Source: Arctopsyche grandis (lineage: Eukaryota > Arthropoda > Insecta > Trichoptera > Hydropsychidae). Taken from it: DNA of 64,000 bases. Every line of letters starts with the position of its first letter. The first letter of the stretch is position 1. The position numbers and the translations under genes were made by a program. The DNA lies in assembly GCF_051622035.1 (NCBI RefSeq), contig NC_135360.1, positions 34,303,206-34,367,205 of the forward strand, in the 5' to 3' direction. Below are positions 16,458 through 28,551 of this stretch, piece after piece. Under the pieces are notes generated by a model, which saw only the letters and a list, made by a program, of their open reading frames with translations, was not told the origin of the DNA and did no database searches.

Positions 16458-17687
16458 ACGACGACTCGACACGAATTGAGCATGCTGACCGATAGCTGAT
16501 CGTTTTTAAGCTAAAACCGGTATTTCACCAGCTTATTCCAAATGTGTATTTGATTTTGTATACACTAATGAGTGATTTTCATTTACCTGTGTTTCCTAAT
16601 TTGTTCTGGCTTCTGGCCCTTCACAAATCTGTATCTAAACAAGACGACCGTGTGGCAGGATTCCAACCATGTACATACATACACATCTATAAATCTACTC
16701 CAAGGTTCTTCTGGGCAGGGGGTTATCTAAAGAGTTCAAATCAATTTAATTATCGATGCTGATTATTTAAATCATCAATTTACAAATAAACAAAAGCAAA
16801 ACCTCGTGTCACGAAACATATCCGATCTCTACTGTCGAACATTGAGTTGAGGAGGGGAATGTCTTAATAGGTATTTTCGGGGCTGATCTCCTTCAGACGG
16901 GGACCCCAAAAATCTGAGCGAAAATAAATGAGGCCCCAAACATCTGAATTCGGATACTACCTGCTACTCACTACGACTTTCACTCCGATTCGTGGAGATC
17001 CTTCCACTTGTTCGTGCTACACCATCAGGCCCAGATATAGGAGGGGTGGGGGCAAAAATTGGTATAAAGAAAAAAAATTATAAGACATGAACGTCTCGTA
17101 CAATTTCAAAACTCCGCGGGAATTGATAAATAATAAATCTTCAAATTGAATTAAAAAAAAGTAATGGTTTCAAACTTTAATTAGGATCGTAGCTACAGTC
17201 AAATTATTAGCAAAAATAGGTTGAGCATTTCGTGGACACAGATATAACAGGGCTGACGAGAGGGAGGGGGAGGAGCCGGGGTAAAGCTTCAGGGGCCTGA
17301 AATAATGCCTGTTATATCATACTTACTTATTCAATTATTTAAAAAAAATAGCATCTTTAAAAGATCTTTTTTTTAGTTTGTCATAGGGCCAGAAATTATT
17401 TAATCTCAAGGCCCGGTATTCCTCTCGGCGACCCTGGATATACATTTAATATTTATATATTTAGAAATTGCAATTTATCAAAAAATAATATTTTTTTAAA
17501 CTTAGTCTACATAATGACGAAGGAAATTTAAGTTGTATATTGTATAAGGGTAATATTTTTTCTGATATCTTTATTTTAAAAATATGTATGTTAATTCATA
17601 GTTTAAGTATAAGTCATCATCCTACATTAAATTAAAATTAGGCCTCCCCCTTAAGAATAAATATTTTGCGACCTCCAAAACGCCCAT
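16458..17687. other. Esterase upstream and intergenic DNA
   Basis: Contains the unmapped esterase promoter. A G-rich stretch at 17040-17060 and another at 17255-17300 (GGGAGGGGGAGGAGCCGGGG) stand out from the AT-rich background. No gene seen. Confidence 0.3.
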
Positions 17688-17696
17688 GCTTTTTGA

Positions 17697-18103
17697 CGGG
17701 TCTACGTGACGAGACAGAATGTTAAACGACAGAAAACGCAAATATCGGAAGGCAAAGATCGAAAATCGAAAGATCTTAAGTCGAAAGATCTTAAGTCGAA
17801 AGATAAAAAAAAATGGTGCATAGTAAACGGTACATACTCACTTAATTTGCGCGAGCAGGATACAACAGGAACAAGAGGAACATGCTTTTCCTCCCGTATT
17901 CTGCGCGCGCACATTAATACGGGAGGAAAAGCCTGTTCCTCTTGTTCCTGTTGTATCCTGCTCGCGCAAATTAAGTGAGTATGTACCGTTTACCATGCAC
18001 CATTTTTTTTTTATTTTTCGACTTAAGATCTTTCAATCTTCGATCTTTGCCTTCCGATATTTGCGTTTTCTGTCGTTTGACATTCTGTTTCGTCACGGAG
18101 ACC
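17697..18103. mobile_element. 407-bp palindromic (foldback) element with 9-bp target duplication
   Basis: Two arms of about 190 bp are near-perfect reverse complements around a short centre at 17895-17925. They read inward from GGTCT(A/C)CGTGACGA through TTTGCGCGAGCAGGATACAA and GGAACAAGAGGAACA to AATACGGGAGGAAAA. Direct repeats GCTTTTTGA flank it exactly (17688-17696 and 18104-18112). A long inverted terminus plus a 9-bp duplication fits a Mutator-like foldback element. Frames running through it are incidental. A 15-bp unit AAAGATCTTAAGTCG is doubled in the left arm only. Confidence 0.85.
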
Positions 18104-18112
18104 GCTTTTTGA

Positions 18113-19333
18113 TATCCTAAATGACATCCCTGGGTGAGGGGAGATTGTATTTTTTGTCATGATTTTTTATATACATACGTTATTATACGTTATTATACGT
18201 TACATATATATTTTTTTATATTCATACGTTATTTTATAATAAGGTTTATAATTTTACAAATACCTACAAATAATCCCTGTCAATAATAAATATGTATGTA
18301 TTATATAGAAGGGGGCAAAAATAGTTTTTGCCCAGGGAGGCGAAAAAGCTGGATCGAGGCGTACATACACATGTACGTTGATTCTTACGTACATTTAATG
18401 TACATGAGTTGGTATTTTTCATAAAGAAACAAATACTTCCATTATGAAGAAAATTAAGTTTTTTAACGCAAACCCAATTTCGAATATGGCTGACTTCACC
18501 ATGCTTGTATTTGTACTATTTTCCATTTGGTTAAGTAATCTTGAGGAAGGTTTTTATCTCTAGACGTTTCTAATTTGTCTTTTTTTACCCTTTAACTGCT
18601 ACGATATATCGTTGTTATGAAAACGCCGAAAACTGCAATTCGAATACTTTCTGTGCGCCAATACGTCAGGGGTGTGAAACAATTTATACATATACAATTG
18701 GCATATAAATATAGCATATAAATTTTAGCATTTCTCGTTAGGATTTTAAAAAACATCGTAACAGTTAAAGGGTTAAAGAAGAGTTCAATGACAAAACATT
18801 TAACGAAAAAATAGTCTAGAAAAAAGTGTTCGAAAAAAAATTGGACTATGAATTTTGTATGGAACCGTCTATCTGGATTTAACAATCGATTGATTTGCAT
18901 TTTGACTATCACATACATACATACATATGTACATATGTAGGTCCTAGATCTTGAGAACAACGAGAGACAACGAATAAATATTTCCCTGTATGTATGTATG
19001 TATGTACATGCATATGTACTTTGTGACTTAATGAAGATAATAATGATAAAAGTTCGGAGTCATATTATATTGAATATATGTAGGTACATATGTACAGCAG
19101 TTTATAAAAGCGGAAAAATTCTATATCTACCTTTATCTGAAAGACTGAAACTATCTCAGAGTCAGGACTTCCAAGAAATTTCTTCTAATGGGTGGTCGAA
19201 ACCTCTAATTTAAGCAATATATTCATAATCATTAGAGCAATCTTAAAATATAACACACCGTTTCAACAGTGTTCAAAGCAAGAAAAGAGGTTTTTCTACG
19301 AAATTAACAATAGCAAAACCATCTTGCAAATTA
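18113..19333. other. Intergenic, microsatellite-rich
   Basis: TACGTTAT repeats at 18175-18205 and CATATGTA runs. No gene seen. Confidence 0.35.
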
Positions 19334-20530
19334 GATAGAGTAAAGAGATTGAAATGGCAACGGACGGGTCACGTGGCTAGAAAAATGGATGAAAGGTGGA
19401 CAAAAGAAGTGCTCGAATGGTACCCGAGCGGAAAGGGTAAAAGGAAGACCGCAGGGAAGATGGGTAGACGAAATTAGGAAAATTTGTGAGGTGAGATGGA
19501 TGAGAGTTGCGCAAAACAGAGACGAGTGGAAGCGTGTTGGAGAGGCCTTCATCCAGCAGTGAGTGGCTGTAGATCAGTGGTTCTCAAGTGCGGCCACCAG
19601 TGGATTTTACTGCGGCCACCAGCGACTTAATAGTAAATAATACTAATATTTAAAAAAAATATATATTTTAAAAACTACAAAAAAATTAACTTAACAATAA
19701 TAGAGACATCATTGACAAACTAAAAAATATAGCGAAAAGCCTTGTGACGGAAGTTGAAAATGATAATTTTTCAATTTTATCTTCTGTTAGTGATTTGATA
19801 GATAAGATGACAGACACAACTTCAAAATTAAAATTAAAACTTATAATAATAGAGTGTCTTAAATCTCTGAATCTGGAACTTGATAAAAGGTTCGAAGAAT
19901 TGAATTTTTTTTAAACTTTCTTTTGTATCTTCCCCTTTTATTATGATGACAAATGAAAATTTCATAGTACTACAAAATAGATTAAAATAATTTTCAGTAC
20001 TGAGATTAATTAACTGGGCTAACGTAAAATATGCATTATTAGAAATTAGTCATGATCAAGTACTTAATAACCATTTTAATAACATTTCGGTTCAAAAATT
20101 TTGGTTGGAAATATACGTTGACAATGAAACAAACCAATATAAAGATTTGGCAACAATTGCTTTATTAATATTGTCTATTTTTCCCACTACCGTATATTGC
20201 GAAAGATCATTCAGTGTAATGCACTTTATTAAAAACAAATTTAGAAACCAGCTGACAGACGCAAACTTAGAAGCAGCAATGCGGCTTGCACTGGAAGAAA
20301 GGAGTATTGAGCAATTTCCATTTGCATCATTATTAAATAAATAGATACCAAAATGTTAAAATTTCTTTTATTTTATGAATAAATTGATCCATTTTTTTGT
20401 AACTTAAATTTATTTGACTAAATTTGGTGCGGTCACCAGACATTTCCATGGGACCACTATTATCACCTGTGCGGCCACGGTAAAATTTCGCCTGAGAACC
20501 ACTGCTGTAGATGATGATGATGATGATGAT
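19334..20530 (+). mobile_element. RTE-type LINE 3' fragment split by a hAT element
   Basis: 19334-19566 encodes the C-terminal tail also seen in the full-length LINE at 35150-38160 (RVKRLKWQ, GHVARKMDERWTKEVLEWYP). It continues after the hAT insertion into the family's TGA-repeat tail at 20513-20530. It is 5'-truncated and frameshifted relative to the full copy, e.g. after EWYP. Confidence 0.8.
19575..20504 (+). mobile_element. hAT-type transposon remnant (930 bp)
   Basis: 12-bp terminal inverted repeats CAGTGGTTCTCA at both ends, with an exact 8-bp duplication CTGTAGAT (19567-19574 and 20505-20512). 20105-20344 encodes the C-terminal hAT dimerisation region (PTTVYCERSFSVMHFIKNKF ... LEAAMRLALEE), similar to ZBED/SCAND3-type transposases. 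Most of the transposase is absent, so it is an internally deleted copy. It inserted into an RTE LINE fragment. Confidence 0.88.
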
Positions 20531-22130
20531 GTACATACATACATACATAGGCTATAATGTTTGTATCCAGATTCATTAAACATATACATATGTACATACG
20601 TACATATGTTGATAGCGTGCTTGTACAAACGTTGGATTTTGAAGTGACTTATTGGAATTGGGAAAATACACGAAATATTAAAGCTGTAGCTTAAATTACT
20701 GGAACTATTATGAAAGTATAACGAAGCTTTTATGGATTTGCATTACCGGTTTAATTGACATTCCTTAGTAAAAGTAGCAGTATGCATAATTCATTTTTCA
20801 ATAATATGTAGATATTCATAATTTTTATATATGTGTAGTATGATATGTATAATATGTAATTTTAAATATATTTTATACAAATTTTATGAATTATATAATC
20901 AGAATACATTCATTATAATGTTCACTTTTAGCATGTAATACTTACGCTCTAATTAGTTATTGTAGGAATATGTCTGTAGTTTACTAGGAAAATTAAAAAT
21001 AATTATAAAACAATACATTTGAATGTGGAAATTAACATGGTATATATGTACATATGTAAATATGTATATGTACAATGTACATGTAGGATTACGTTTTTAA
21101 ATCGAGGAGTGATTAAATAATTATGATTATTAAGTGATTAAATTGATATGCTTGGATCGAGTATGTGTTATGTTGATATGCTGCGTAATAACGCGATCAA
21201 CGAAATTTTAAATTTTTAGCAAGGCCTGGAAATCATTTTTCATTTATAATAATCATTTATAATTTTATATTAGTTTCACACCGTTCGTAATTTCAACATC
21301 AACCTGTACGTTAATTCGAACATACTTTTATGAGAATTTCAGGTTTTGGCGTTTCTTATTTTTTATTATTTTTTTATCTTAGTATCGTCTCTAATGCGAA
21401 ATGCCAGTCTTCAGCCGTTGAATGGATATTGGTTTTCAATTGGTGACGATCAAATCAGGTAAGGGCAATAATCGGACATTGAAAAATCGTGATGCTATTC
21501 AATCATCAGAAGAACCATACTCTGACGGGCTACGTAATCAGTGCACTATATTGATTTTATCCTAATGGAACCACATCTCTGGATTGTGCCCCCCCAAGTC
21601 CACTATAGCAATATTCTCCTCTATGTATGTCCATCTACAGGAGATTTAAGGCACCTTTTTTGTGCCGGTAACAACTAACAGCGAACCTCGTCATTCTCGT
21701 CGCAAACCATTAGTCAGTAATTAAATATTAACTGTATGTACATATGTATTATACATGGTCAAAATAAATAAATGCGATCAAAATTAAATAAATACGACTA
21801 AGATTTCAACCAAAAATCCACAACTCCGACACCGATTCCACAGCCCTAATTTTAACGTAATTACATATGTATGTGCCTTTGGTACATCTCAGATATTTAT
21901 GAGTTTTCTTGTTATAGTATGCGTAATACAGCACCTTTTCCTTGTGTTACAATCTATAGTAAAAAAGAAATTCCGATGTGCCCAGCCCACAACATTATTT
22001 ACATATGTATGTATGTATTTTATTTTTATTTTTATTTTTATCTTTAATTTATACCAAGAAGGCCTGACAGGTAACCCCAATGCGCATCCCTGGCCGGAAT
22101 CATTGTACATTTGATACAAATATTATTAGT
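20531..22130. other. Intergenic, no gene recognised
   Basis: AT-rich DNA with CATATGTA microsatellites and a TTTTTA run at 22020-22042. Nothing else seen. Confidence 0.35.
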
Positions 22131-22156
22131 ATTATACAAAGTACATACTAAATACA

Positions 22157-22470
22157 TATCAATTAATATCCACAGAGACATTTATGGTCAAATTTTTAAA
22201 TTTGCAGCATTTTAAGTTATTCAGTAAATATATATCAATTAACATCTACATATACATTTATGGTCAAATTTGTAAATTTGCAGCATTTTATACAATTCAG
22301 TGAAATGAGTAAGGTTGACATTTTGTTGGAACCGTTTCAATGAAAATCAGATAAATTGGCCAACTTTGATAGGAAACGATCGACCTGGAGTCAGAAATCC
22401 AAGGTCTGGCCAGCAGAAACCAGTTGGATTTGAACCCATGATCACTCTGTTCAAAGCATTATATTTTTAT
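22157..22470 (-). mobile_element. tRNA-derived SINE, copy 1 (diverged)
   Basis: Reverse complement carries GGGTTCAAATCC (tRNA B-box-like, near 22428-22440) and CTGGTT-TGCTGG, followed by a body matching the SINE at 38895-39392 (TCCAGGTCGATCGTTTC, GGCCAATTTATCTGAT). A block of about 75 bp ending GTAAATTTGCAGCATTTTA is tandemly duplicated at 22157-22225 and 22232-22303. Confidence 0.55.
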
Positions 22471-22620
22471 TTTATTTTATTATACATCATCAATTAATCA
22501 AGCACACTCGTCTAACAGATTGCTCCAAAGCGACGAGTGTGCTAAAAGATTAAGAAAGAACAAAAGGAAAAAAGTACATGAAATTTTACAATTAAAAATA
22601 CTTAAATATGGCCATCTACA

Positions 22621-23845
22621 CTTAAAACAGGTAGTGGATTTTTATACATCGCGAAAAACTTCCGTATACGCCTGTTTTCTAGACTTATCCAAGGCCTTCG
22701 ATCGAGTGGATCATGATCTACTTTGGTCCAAACTGTTAAAAAGGGGAGCTCCAAGTCAAATCGTGAGGTTTTTAGCATCCTGGCACCGGAATCAGTTCAG
22801 CCATGTACGCTGGGGGAATTCATACTCTGATCCCGCTTCTTTGAAGTGCGGGGTTAGACAGGGTGGGTCAATGTCTCCTGGCTTATTCAACCTTTACATG
22901 GATGAACTTTCACATCGCCTTCGACAGACTGGAGTTGGTTGCCACATAGGAGGAATATGCAGTAACCACATCAGCTATGCGGATGACATGGTGATCTTGG
23001 CGCCTTCTCCGTCAGCTCTGAATCGCCTCCTGGAAGTTTGCTCGAGTTATGCTGCAGAACATAATATGCGGTATAATACGAGTAAATCCATGGTATTGAT
23101 TTTCCGATACGGTCGAGGTCCTCATTTCGTCCCCAACATTATTTTAGATGAGCGTAATCTTGAAACTGTTAGGGAAGTCAAGTATCTGGGACACTTGCTG
23201 ACGGAGGATCTATCTGATGACCGTGACATCGAAAGACAAAGAAGAGCCATTTGTGTAAGGGCAAATATGCTGGCTAGACGATTTTTCCACTCCAGTGTAG
23301 AGGTTAAGAGACAATCATTTATGTCCTTTTGTACTAGCCTCTATACTGGTGAATTATGGACCAGATACAAGCGGGAGACGATGAGGAAGATAAAGGTACA
23401 ATACAACAACTGTTACCGTGCTCTTTTCGGGTTACCTAGGAGCTGTAGCGCGTCGCAAATGTTTGTAGAAGGGCATGTGCCCCATTTTGAAGCCATTCTC
23501 AGGATGAGAGCGGCCTCTCTACGTCTTCGTATATTTTTATCGCCTAATTGTCTTCTTGCTGCTGCATCTTCTCATTTGCATTCTTCATTGTATGTTCGAT
23601 GGATGGAACTGCTACACCGACCGCCTTGAATAGACATAAAATTATTATTATTTATTATTATTATTTATTATCAGTAATATTTATATATTTACTTATGTAT
23701 TTATTTATTTATTTTTTGTTTACTATTTTTCAATACTTTTTTTTTTATTATCTATATATTATTTATATGGGCGTTGGGGATTGCACTATTCTCCTCATCG
23801 TCTGGAATAAAAGGTATTATTATTATTATTATTATTATTAAATAA
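22621..23845 (+). mobile_element. 5'-truncated LINE with reverse transcriptase
   Basis: The frame to 23629 encodes reverse transcriptase from the palm onward: motif A in CFLDLSKAFDRVDHDLLW, motif B GVRQGGSMSPGLF, motif C YADDMV, then thumb and a C-terminal domain, with stop at 23627-23629. The fingers and endonuclease are missing; similarity begins near LKQVVDFY (22621). The residues before that come from flanking repeat DNA. A 3' UTR ends in a TAT repeat at 23814-23840. The frame is open, so it is not very old. Clade not resolved. Confidence 0.8.
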
Positions 23846-24150
23846 AGAAAAGACAAATAAATAAACATGACATAAAAAATTCTTAAATAATTCATAACTA
23901 AACAAACTATGATAACCACTAGTCTATTCTGCTGGCTATGTACCAGGCGCGAAACTACCATGCCGCATGGGCATGCGGTACATGCGGGTACATTGATGAT
24001 TGGCAATTCTTAAAATTGAGTTGGATCTTTCTGGCAAGTTTAAAATGGCAAAAGCCGAGACAAAAGTATGAAATGAGCATGCGCCCGCTTGGTTTGCAAT
24101 CGTTTGCAGCGCAGGGAAAAATTGTAGGTAATCCAAACAAACCATCCAAT
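23846..24150. other. Intergenic, unclassified
   Basis: Contains a small palindrome CCGCATGGGCATGCGG (23962-23977). No gene recognised. Confidence 0.3.
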
Positions 24151-24151
24151 C

Positions 24152-24409
24152 CATAACTACGCTACAACGCACGGAATACAATCAGATCAATTTAATTATA
24201 AAAATATATCCCACGTTGTTTATTTTGTGTTTTTGAATGCATTGTGCAATTTTTAACGATTCTTGCCCATCTTGCGGTAATATAAACAAATAAATAAGTT
24301 TTTATCGGATATACGTCGAGCACCAAGCATCAAATACGACTGATGCTAAACTTATTTAGGAATGTCTGTGGACAATCGTCACTTGACAACAATATAACGC
24401 CTAAAATAT
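24152..24409 (+). repeat. Interspersed repeat X, copy 2
   Basis: Matches the reverse complement of 14155-14400. Ends near CAATATAACGCC, directly before a LINE remnant. Confidence 0.6.
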
Positions 24410-25034
24410 CTATCAATATAACGCCTATCTGGTCACCTTTTTATTTATCCCATATTAATTGTATTGAGAAAGTTCAACTTAAATTTATTAAATCCTTACG
24501 CTACCTTTTTCTTACCTATACCCATTCTACTGTTTCCGACATTTTAAAAATCCTTTCTTTTAACAATCTTTCTGTCAGGCGACGACACACTGATGCTTTA
24601 TTCTTCTTTAAGCTCATAAATGGTTTCCATGATTGTTCTGATTTACTGAATAAGGTTAATTTTAGAATCCCAGTTCGGTACTCTAGACGCGTTGCACTCT
24701 TTTCACTTGATCCTTTCAATACTAATTCCCAAAAATATTTTTATCTGCAGCGCGTTTATCGTATGTTTAACGGAGAGCTGAATGAGGTTGATCTATTTGG
24801 TATTTCCCTACATAAATTCAGGTCTAACATCAAGAGAATCTTGACCGATTGTTTCATTTCTTCTCCTATACTATTTTTCCAATATTTTCAATATTTTTAT
24901 ACTTTAGTTTAGTTATGTAATGTGCTATTTAATCATATTATAGCTTTCATTCTTTTCCTTTTCATTTATTTATTTTGTATTTACCTTTTTCATTTGTTTT
25001 ATATTTGTAAATTTCAATTTCTTCTTATATTCTA

Positions 25035-25490
25035 TGCGCCCCCTTTGGGGCCCCATGGGGCTGCGCCCCGTGAGGCTGCGCCCCCTTCGGGGCCCCATGC
25101 GGCTAAGCTTCATAAGGCGGCGCCCCATAAGGCTGCGCTCCATAAGGCTGCGCCCCATAAGACTGCGCCCCATAAGGTTGCGCCCCATAAGGCTGCGGCC
25201 AATAAGGCTGTGCCCCATAAAGCTGCGCCCCCTTTTGGGCCCCATGGGGCTGCGCCCCATGAGGCTGCGCCCCCCTGGGCCCCCTTCGGGGCCCCATGAA
25301 ACTACTCGCCTTGCGCCCCCGCGGGGGTGAATCCATTGAATCGAAAAAAACAAATCGGCGCCCATGGATCGAAAAAAAAAAAATCGAATCACGTGTTCGA
25401 TGACGTCACCGATCTACGGACGACGACGACGACCAAGGATACATACATACATACATATATACAAAGTCTCTTTCCAAATTATAGATTAGA
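25035..25490 (-). mobile_element. Helitron-like insertion with GC-rich minisatellite
   Basis: Comparison with the empty site in the second LINE copy (TATTCTATTTTA) shows insertion between A and T without duplication, the Helitron rule. The minus-strand 5' end reads TCTAATCTATAATTTGGAAA, as in its relatives. The expected 3' CTRR is not evident, so the class is tentative. Most of the element is a GC-rich array. Confidence 0.5.
25045..25320. repeat. 15-bp minisatellite, unit ATAAGGCTGCGCCCC
   Basis: At least eight recognisable units at 25110-25240, flanked by longer variants with CTTCGGGGCCCCATG. Because the unit is a multiple of three, all frames stay open and give repetitive peptides (RPIRL-type and others) that are not real proteins. 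Confidence 0.8.
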
Positions 25491-25741
25491 TTTTAAACCT
25501 TTTCCAAATAATTTAATACTATAGTTTAATTATGCAATGTTCTACATATTTTGTCATGCCTTTATTATTTACTTTTTAATTTGTTTTCCTCATATTTATC
25601 TTTTTCATTTTTGTAAAAATCTATTATTGGACTCGGATGTTACATATATTATTTATTTACTATTTGTTTTTTATACATATCTATGTACATCCTGTCTGTT
25701 GATTTTTCAATTAATAAAATAAAAAATAAAAATAAAATAAA

Positions 25742-26472
25742 ACCACTTCTATTATTATAACATTTTTGTGGGCTATGGCCGTTAACGGCGCTGTGGGGGC
25801 CCCCCCGTGGCAGTCGGCAGATAGATTGGTATTGGCAGATCGATACCGGCTGGCTGCTGTCGTTCTCTTCGTTCTCTTCGTTCTCTTCGTTGTCTTCGTT
25901 GTCTTCGTCGTCATCATCGCTGTCAGGTGGCGCTCCACATCATGGCATCTGTTCCGGACGAGAGGTTACCCAATATTCCACACTCGTCCATCTCACATCC
26001 CCATCGCACATCAGAAACACCTACACCTACCCCATTATCAATTCACTCTGCCATTCTCAAAACTTCTTCAAACTTCTCTCTCTCTCTCCACTTCTATCTC
26101 TATCTCCATATCTCTACAGATATGTATTTATGTTCTGTCTCGTATTCGTCCAGTGTCCTGAAGAGCATTGCGCTAAATTGTTGACCATCATACTACCAGC
26201 GATTGGTCAAAACGTCCATGTTTATATGGCCATGTTTATTCGAATCGGAAAATCGATACGTATTTTTGAGGCTTTTGAACTTTGCAAATGTAGACAACAA
26301 AGACGCCTTACAAATATATACACTCGCATTCGGTTTCATTACTACGACTTTGATCATCTGCAACTAGTTATACAATCACAAACAATAACTCGCACACCTC
26401 TATAAACAATTATCGTATTTTTGTTATCAAAATATTGGTAATCAAACATTGTAAACCAGATTATTAGATAGT
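25742..26472. other. Intergenic DNA upstream of RNF25
   Basis: Contains a GTTCTCTTC 9-bp tandem run at 25860-25912 and a CTCTCTC / TCTATCTC-rich stretch near 26075-26110. No gene recognised; the open frames here are low-complexity. Confidence 0.35.
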
Positions 26473-28383
26473 ATGCGATGCAGACTTACAATAGATTCTA
26501 TTCAATCGCAAAGGTACTGAAATCTAAATACACAAATCTATCACAATTGGATAAATTCAAAATCAAGAAAGCCACCGTCGATTATAACGTAAATTAAAAA
26601 TATTTGCTCATTGATTTCGTTAATTTTTTATTTCTACTTTTATCCACTCTGAACCTGATTTACCTGGTCATTCAAAGATTTGCCGACCACCGCTCTAGAC
26701 TGATTATATTTGACATTATTAACTTGTACGGACATACGCCACACGGTTTATGTATTATACAATTGTATGTAACTTAATGTATACTACTGTTATTTGTAAT
26801 TTGGATAAATAAATTGACACATCACCAATTCACCAATCAATCAAATCTAAATCAGAAAGGGTTATCATCTAGCGAATTAAACAAATCGCTTTCTTTCACA
26901 TCCTCAAAATCAAGTTTATTGGTTGTCAATATACATATACGATGTAAAGTGTATATTTTATCGAATTTTAAAAAGGCATCAGCTTTGGAATCACGATTTT
27001 TCGATACATTTACATATGTATAATAGATGCATTTCGGCTTCAAGTACATATGTATTGAGATTTAAGTGCGTTTAATTATCAATTTAAATTATTTCAGGGT
27101 TACTGACGAAATTGAAGCTCTAGAAGCGATACTCATAGACGATGTTATCATTCACCGTAAGAATTCAATTCCGACTGTGATCGAAACAGTCGTTCATCCA
27201 TCCACAGGAGATGACACTGATCAACAATATGTCTGTGTCACTTTGGAAGTCTTGTTGACGTCAAATTATCCAGACACGAGTCCCAACGTGAAGCTGAGGA
27301 ATCCTCGAGGGTTGGACGACTCTGTCTTGGATACTATTAACGCACAAATTCAAGACAAATTATTAGACTGTTTGGGCCAACCTGTCGTTTTTGAATTGAT
27401 TGAGGTAAGTTGAGGTACGGCATTGACGTCCAATTGCGGCATTTTGTAAAATTTCATTTGAATTTACAGCTGATCCGTGAAAATTTAACCAACAGCAACC
27501 TTCCCAGTGGACAGTGTGTAATTTGTCTGTACAGTTTCCTCGCTGGAGACGCATTCACGAAGACTCAGTGCTATCATCACTTTCACAGTCACTGCTTATC
27601 TAGTCACTTGGTTGCCGGCGAGAGAAATTATATTGAAGAATTGGAAAAATTGCCTCTGTGGCAAAAACAACAAGCTCAACCGTACCAAGTATGTGTTTCA
27701 GCTATGAATTTTTTATATTATTCTAAGATGAATGTTTATTCAGATGTTTTGTTTATGTTAGCCGACTTGTCCCGTGTGCCGTGAACCTATCAATTGTGAT
27801 GCGACATCTTTGGGAGGTGCTCCACCGCCACGAGAGCTTTCCGAAGCTCGTAATTTTGAATTAACTAGCGAACTACGAGATCTCCAAGAACGTATGGCAA
27901 CATTATATCAGCACCAACAGAGCCGGGGCGGTATCATAGACCTTAAAGCCAACCGGTCGAAACTTTTACTACTCACCGGTGAAGAAGGAGCCGCATCTTC
28001 AGTTAGTATTAGTCACTTGAGAATTGAGTGTTGTTATGTCTGTGCAAATTGCTGTCGTTCAATTTGAAATGATTAGTATCGAATTTGGGTAGGTTTGATA
28101 TCGTATTATTCTGTTGTAGGCTGACGCGCTGTCGTCCAACAGTCCAGAAGAATTGGAAGAGGTGAACGGTGAGGTCCCACCATTAGAAAACGACGAGGGT
28201 CGAGGCTCGACTTCGTCCAGTCCTCAGAGTCAACGGGGAGCGTACAGAGGTCCATTCCGTGGATACAATCGCAACAGGGGCTTCGGTAATCGCAGAAATA
28301 ACAATCACAACAACAGCAGTAACAATCAAGGACGCGGACGCTCCGTGAACGGATCACAATTCTGCACATCTGCCACTAGATGA
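26473..28383 (+). CDS. RNF25: E3 ubiquitin ligase RNF25 (RWD plus RING)
   Basis: Firm exons: 27098-27404, 27470-27688, 27762-28001 and 28120-28383. The first firm exon needs two bases from upstream. 26473-26513 (ATG, 13 codons plus AG, donor GTACTG) fits in phase and gives a start reading MRCRLTIDSIQSQR; this exon is a guess. RNF25 is an E3 ligase working in ribosome-stalling and NF-kB pathways. The RWD domain (VTDEIEALEAIL ... YVCVTLEVLL ... LRNPRGL) is followed by a RING: CVIC, CYHHFHSHC, CPVC. Then come a coiled segment with RGGIIDL, an acidic Ser-rich stretch and an Arg/Gly/Asn-rich tail. Only about half of the long vertebrate tail is present. Confidence 0.88.
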
Positions 28384-28545
28384 CGATGGCTTCCCGAGAA
28401 TCTAGCCGTCGTGTCTGTCGTCACTTAGCAGACGTCTCGTATTCGGTCGAAATCCATTATGGGGCCTCTCGTTCGTATATCCAACCCCACCTCCAACCCC
28501 TGTTTTTAATATTATTATATATTGTATTAATCAATTTTGATATGT

Positions 28546-28551
28546 AATAAA
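28546..28551 (+). promoter_or_regulatory. Polyadenylation signal of RNF25
   Basis: AATAAA 163 bp after the stop codon, just before the Tc1-type insertion. Confidence 0.55.

Larger units (their letters stand above)
24425..25741 (+). mobile_element. Jockey/CR1-type LINE 3' remnant, split by a Helitron-like insertion
   Basis: Codons to 24912 give a LINE C-terminal tail (YLSHINCIEKVQLKFIKSLR, then FKLINGFHDCSDLLNKVNFR). A 3' UTR ends CTGTCTGTTGATTTTTCAAT and an AATAAAATAAA tail. A second copy at 47821-48528 shows the undisturbed UTR, which here is interrupted at 25035-25490. Truncated at the 5' end. Confidence 0.75.

Noticed and set aside
17706-17978. 90-codon frame rich in SKDLKSKD
   Set aside because: It lies across the centre of the palindromic element and reflects the tandem AAAGATCTTAAGTCG unit.
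25103-25320. CRISPR-like regular repeat
   Set aside because: Contiguous 15-bp units without spacers in a eukaryotic genome; it is a minisatellite.
24970-25392. Long frames on both strands across the GC-rich array, giving repeats such as RPIRL
   Set aside because: They come from a 15-bp minisatellite whose unit is a multiple of three, so all frames stay open by construction.
25890-26405. 171-codon Ser-rich frame
   Set aside because: Low-complexity TCT/CTC-driven composition with no family resemblance and no splice support.
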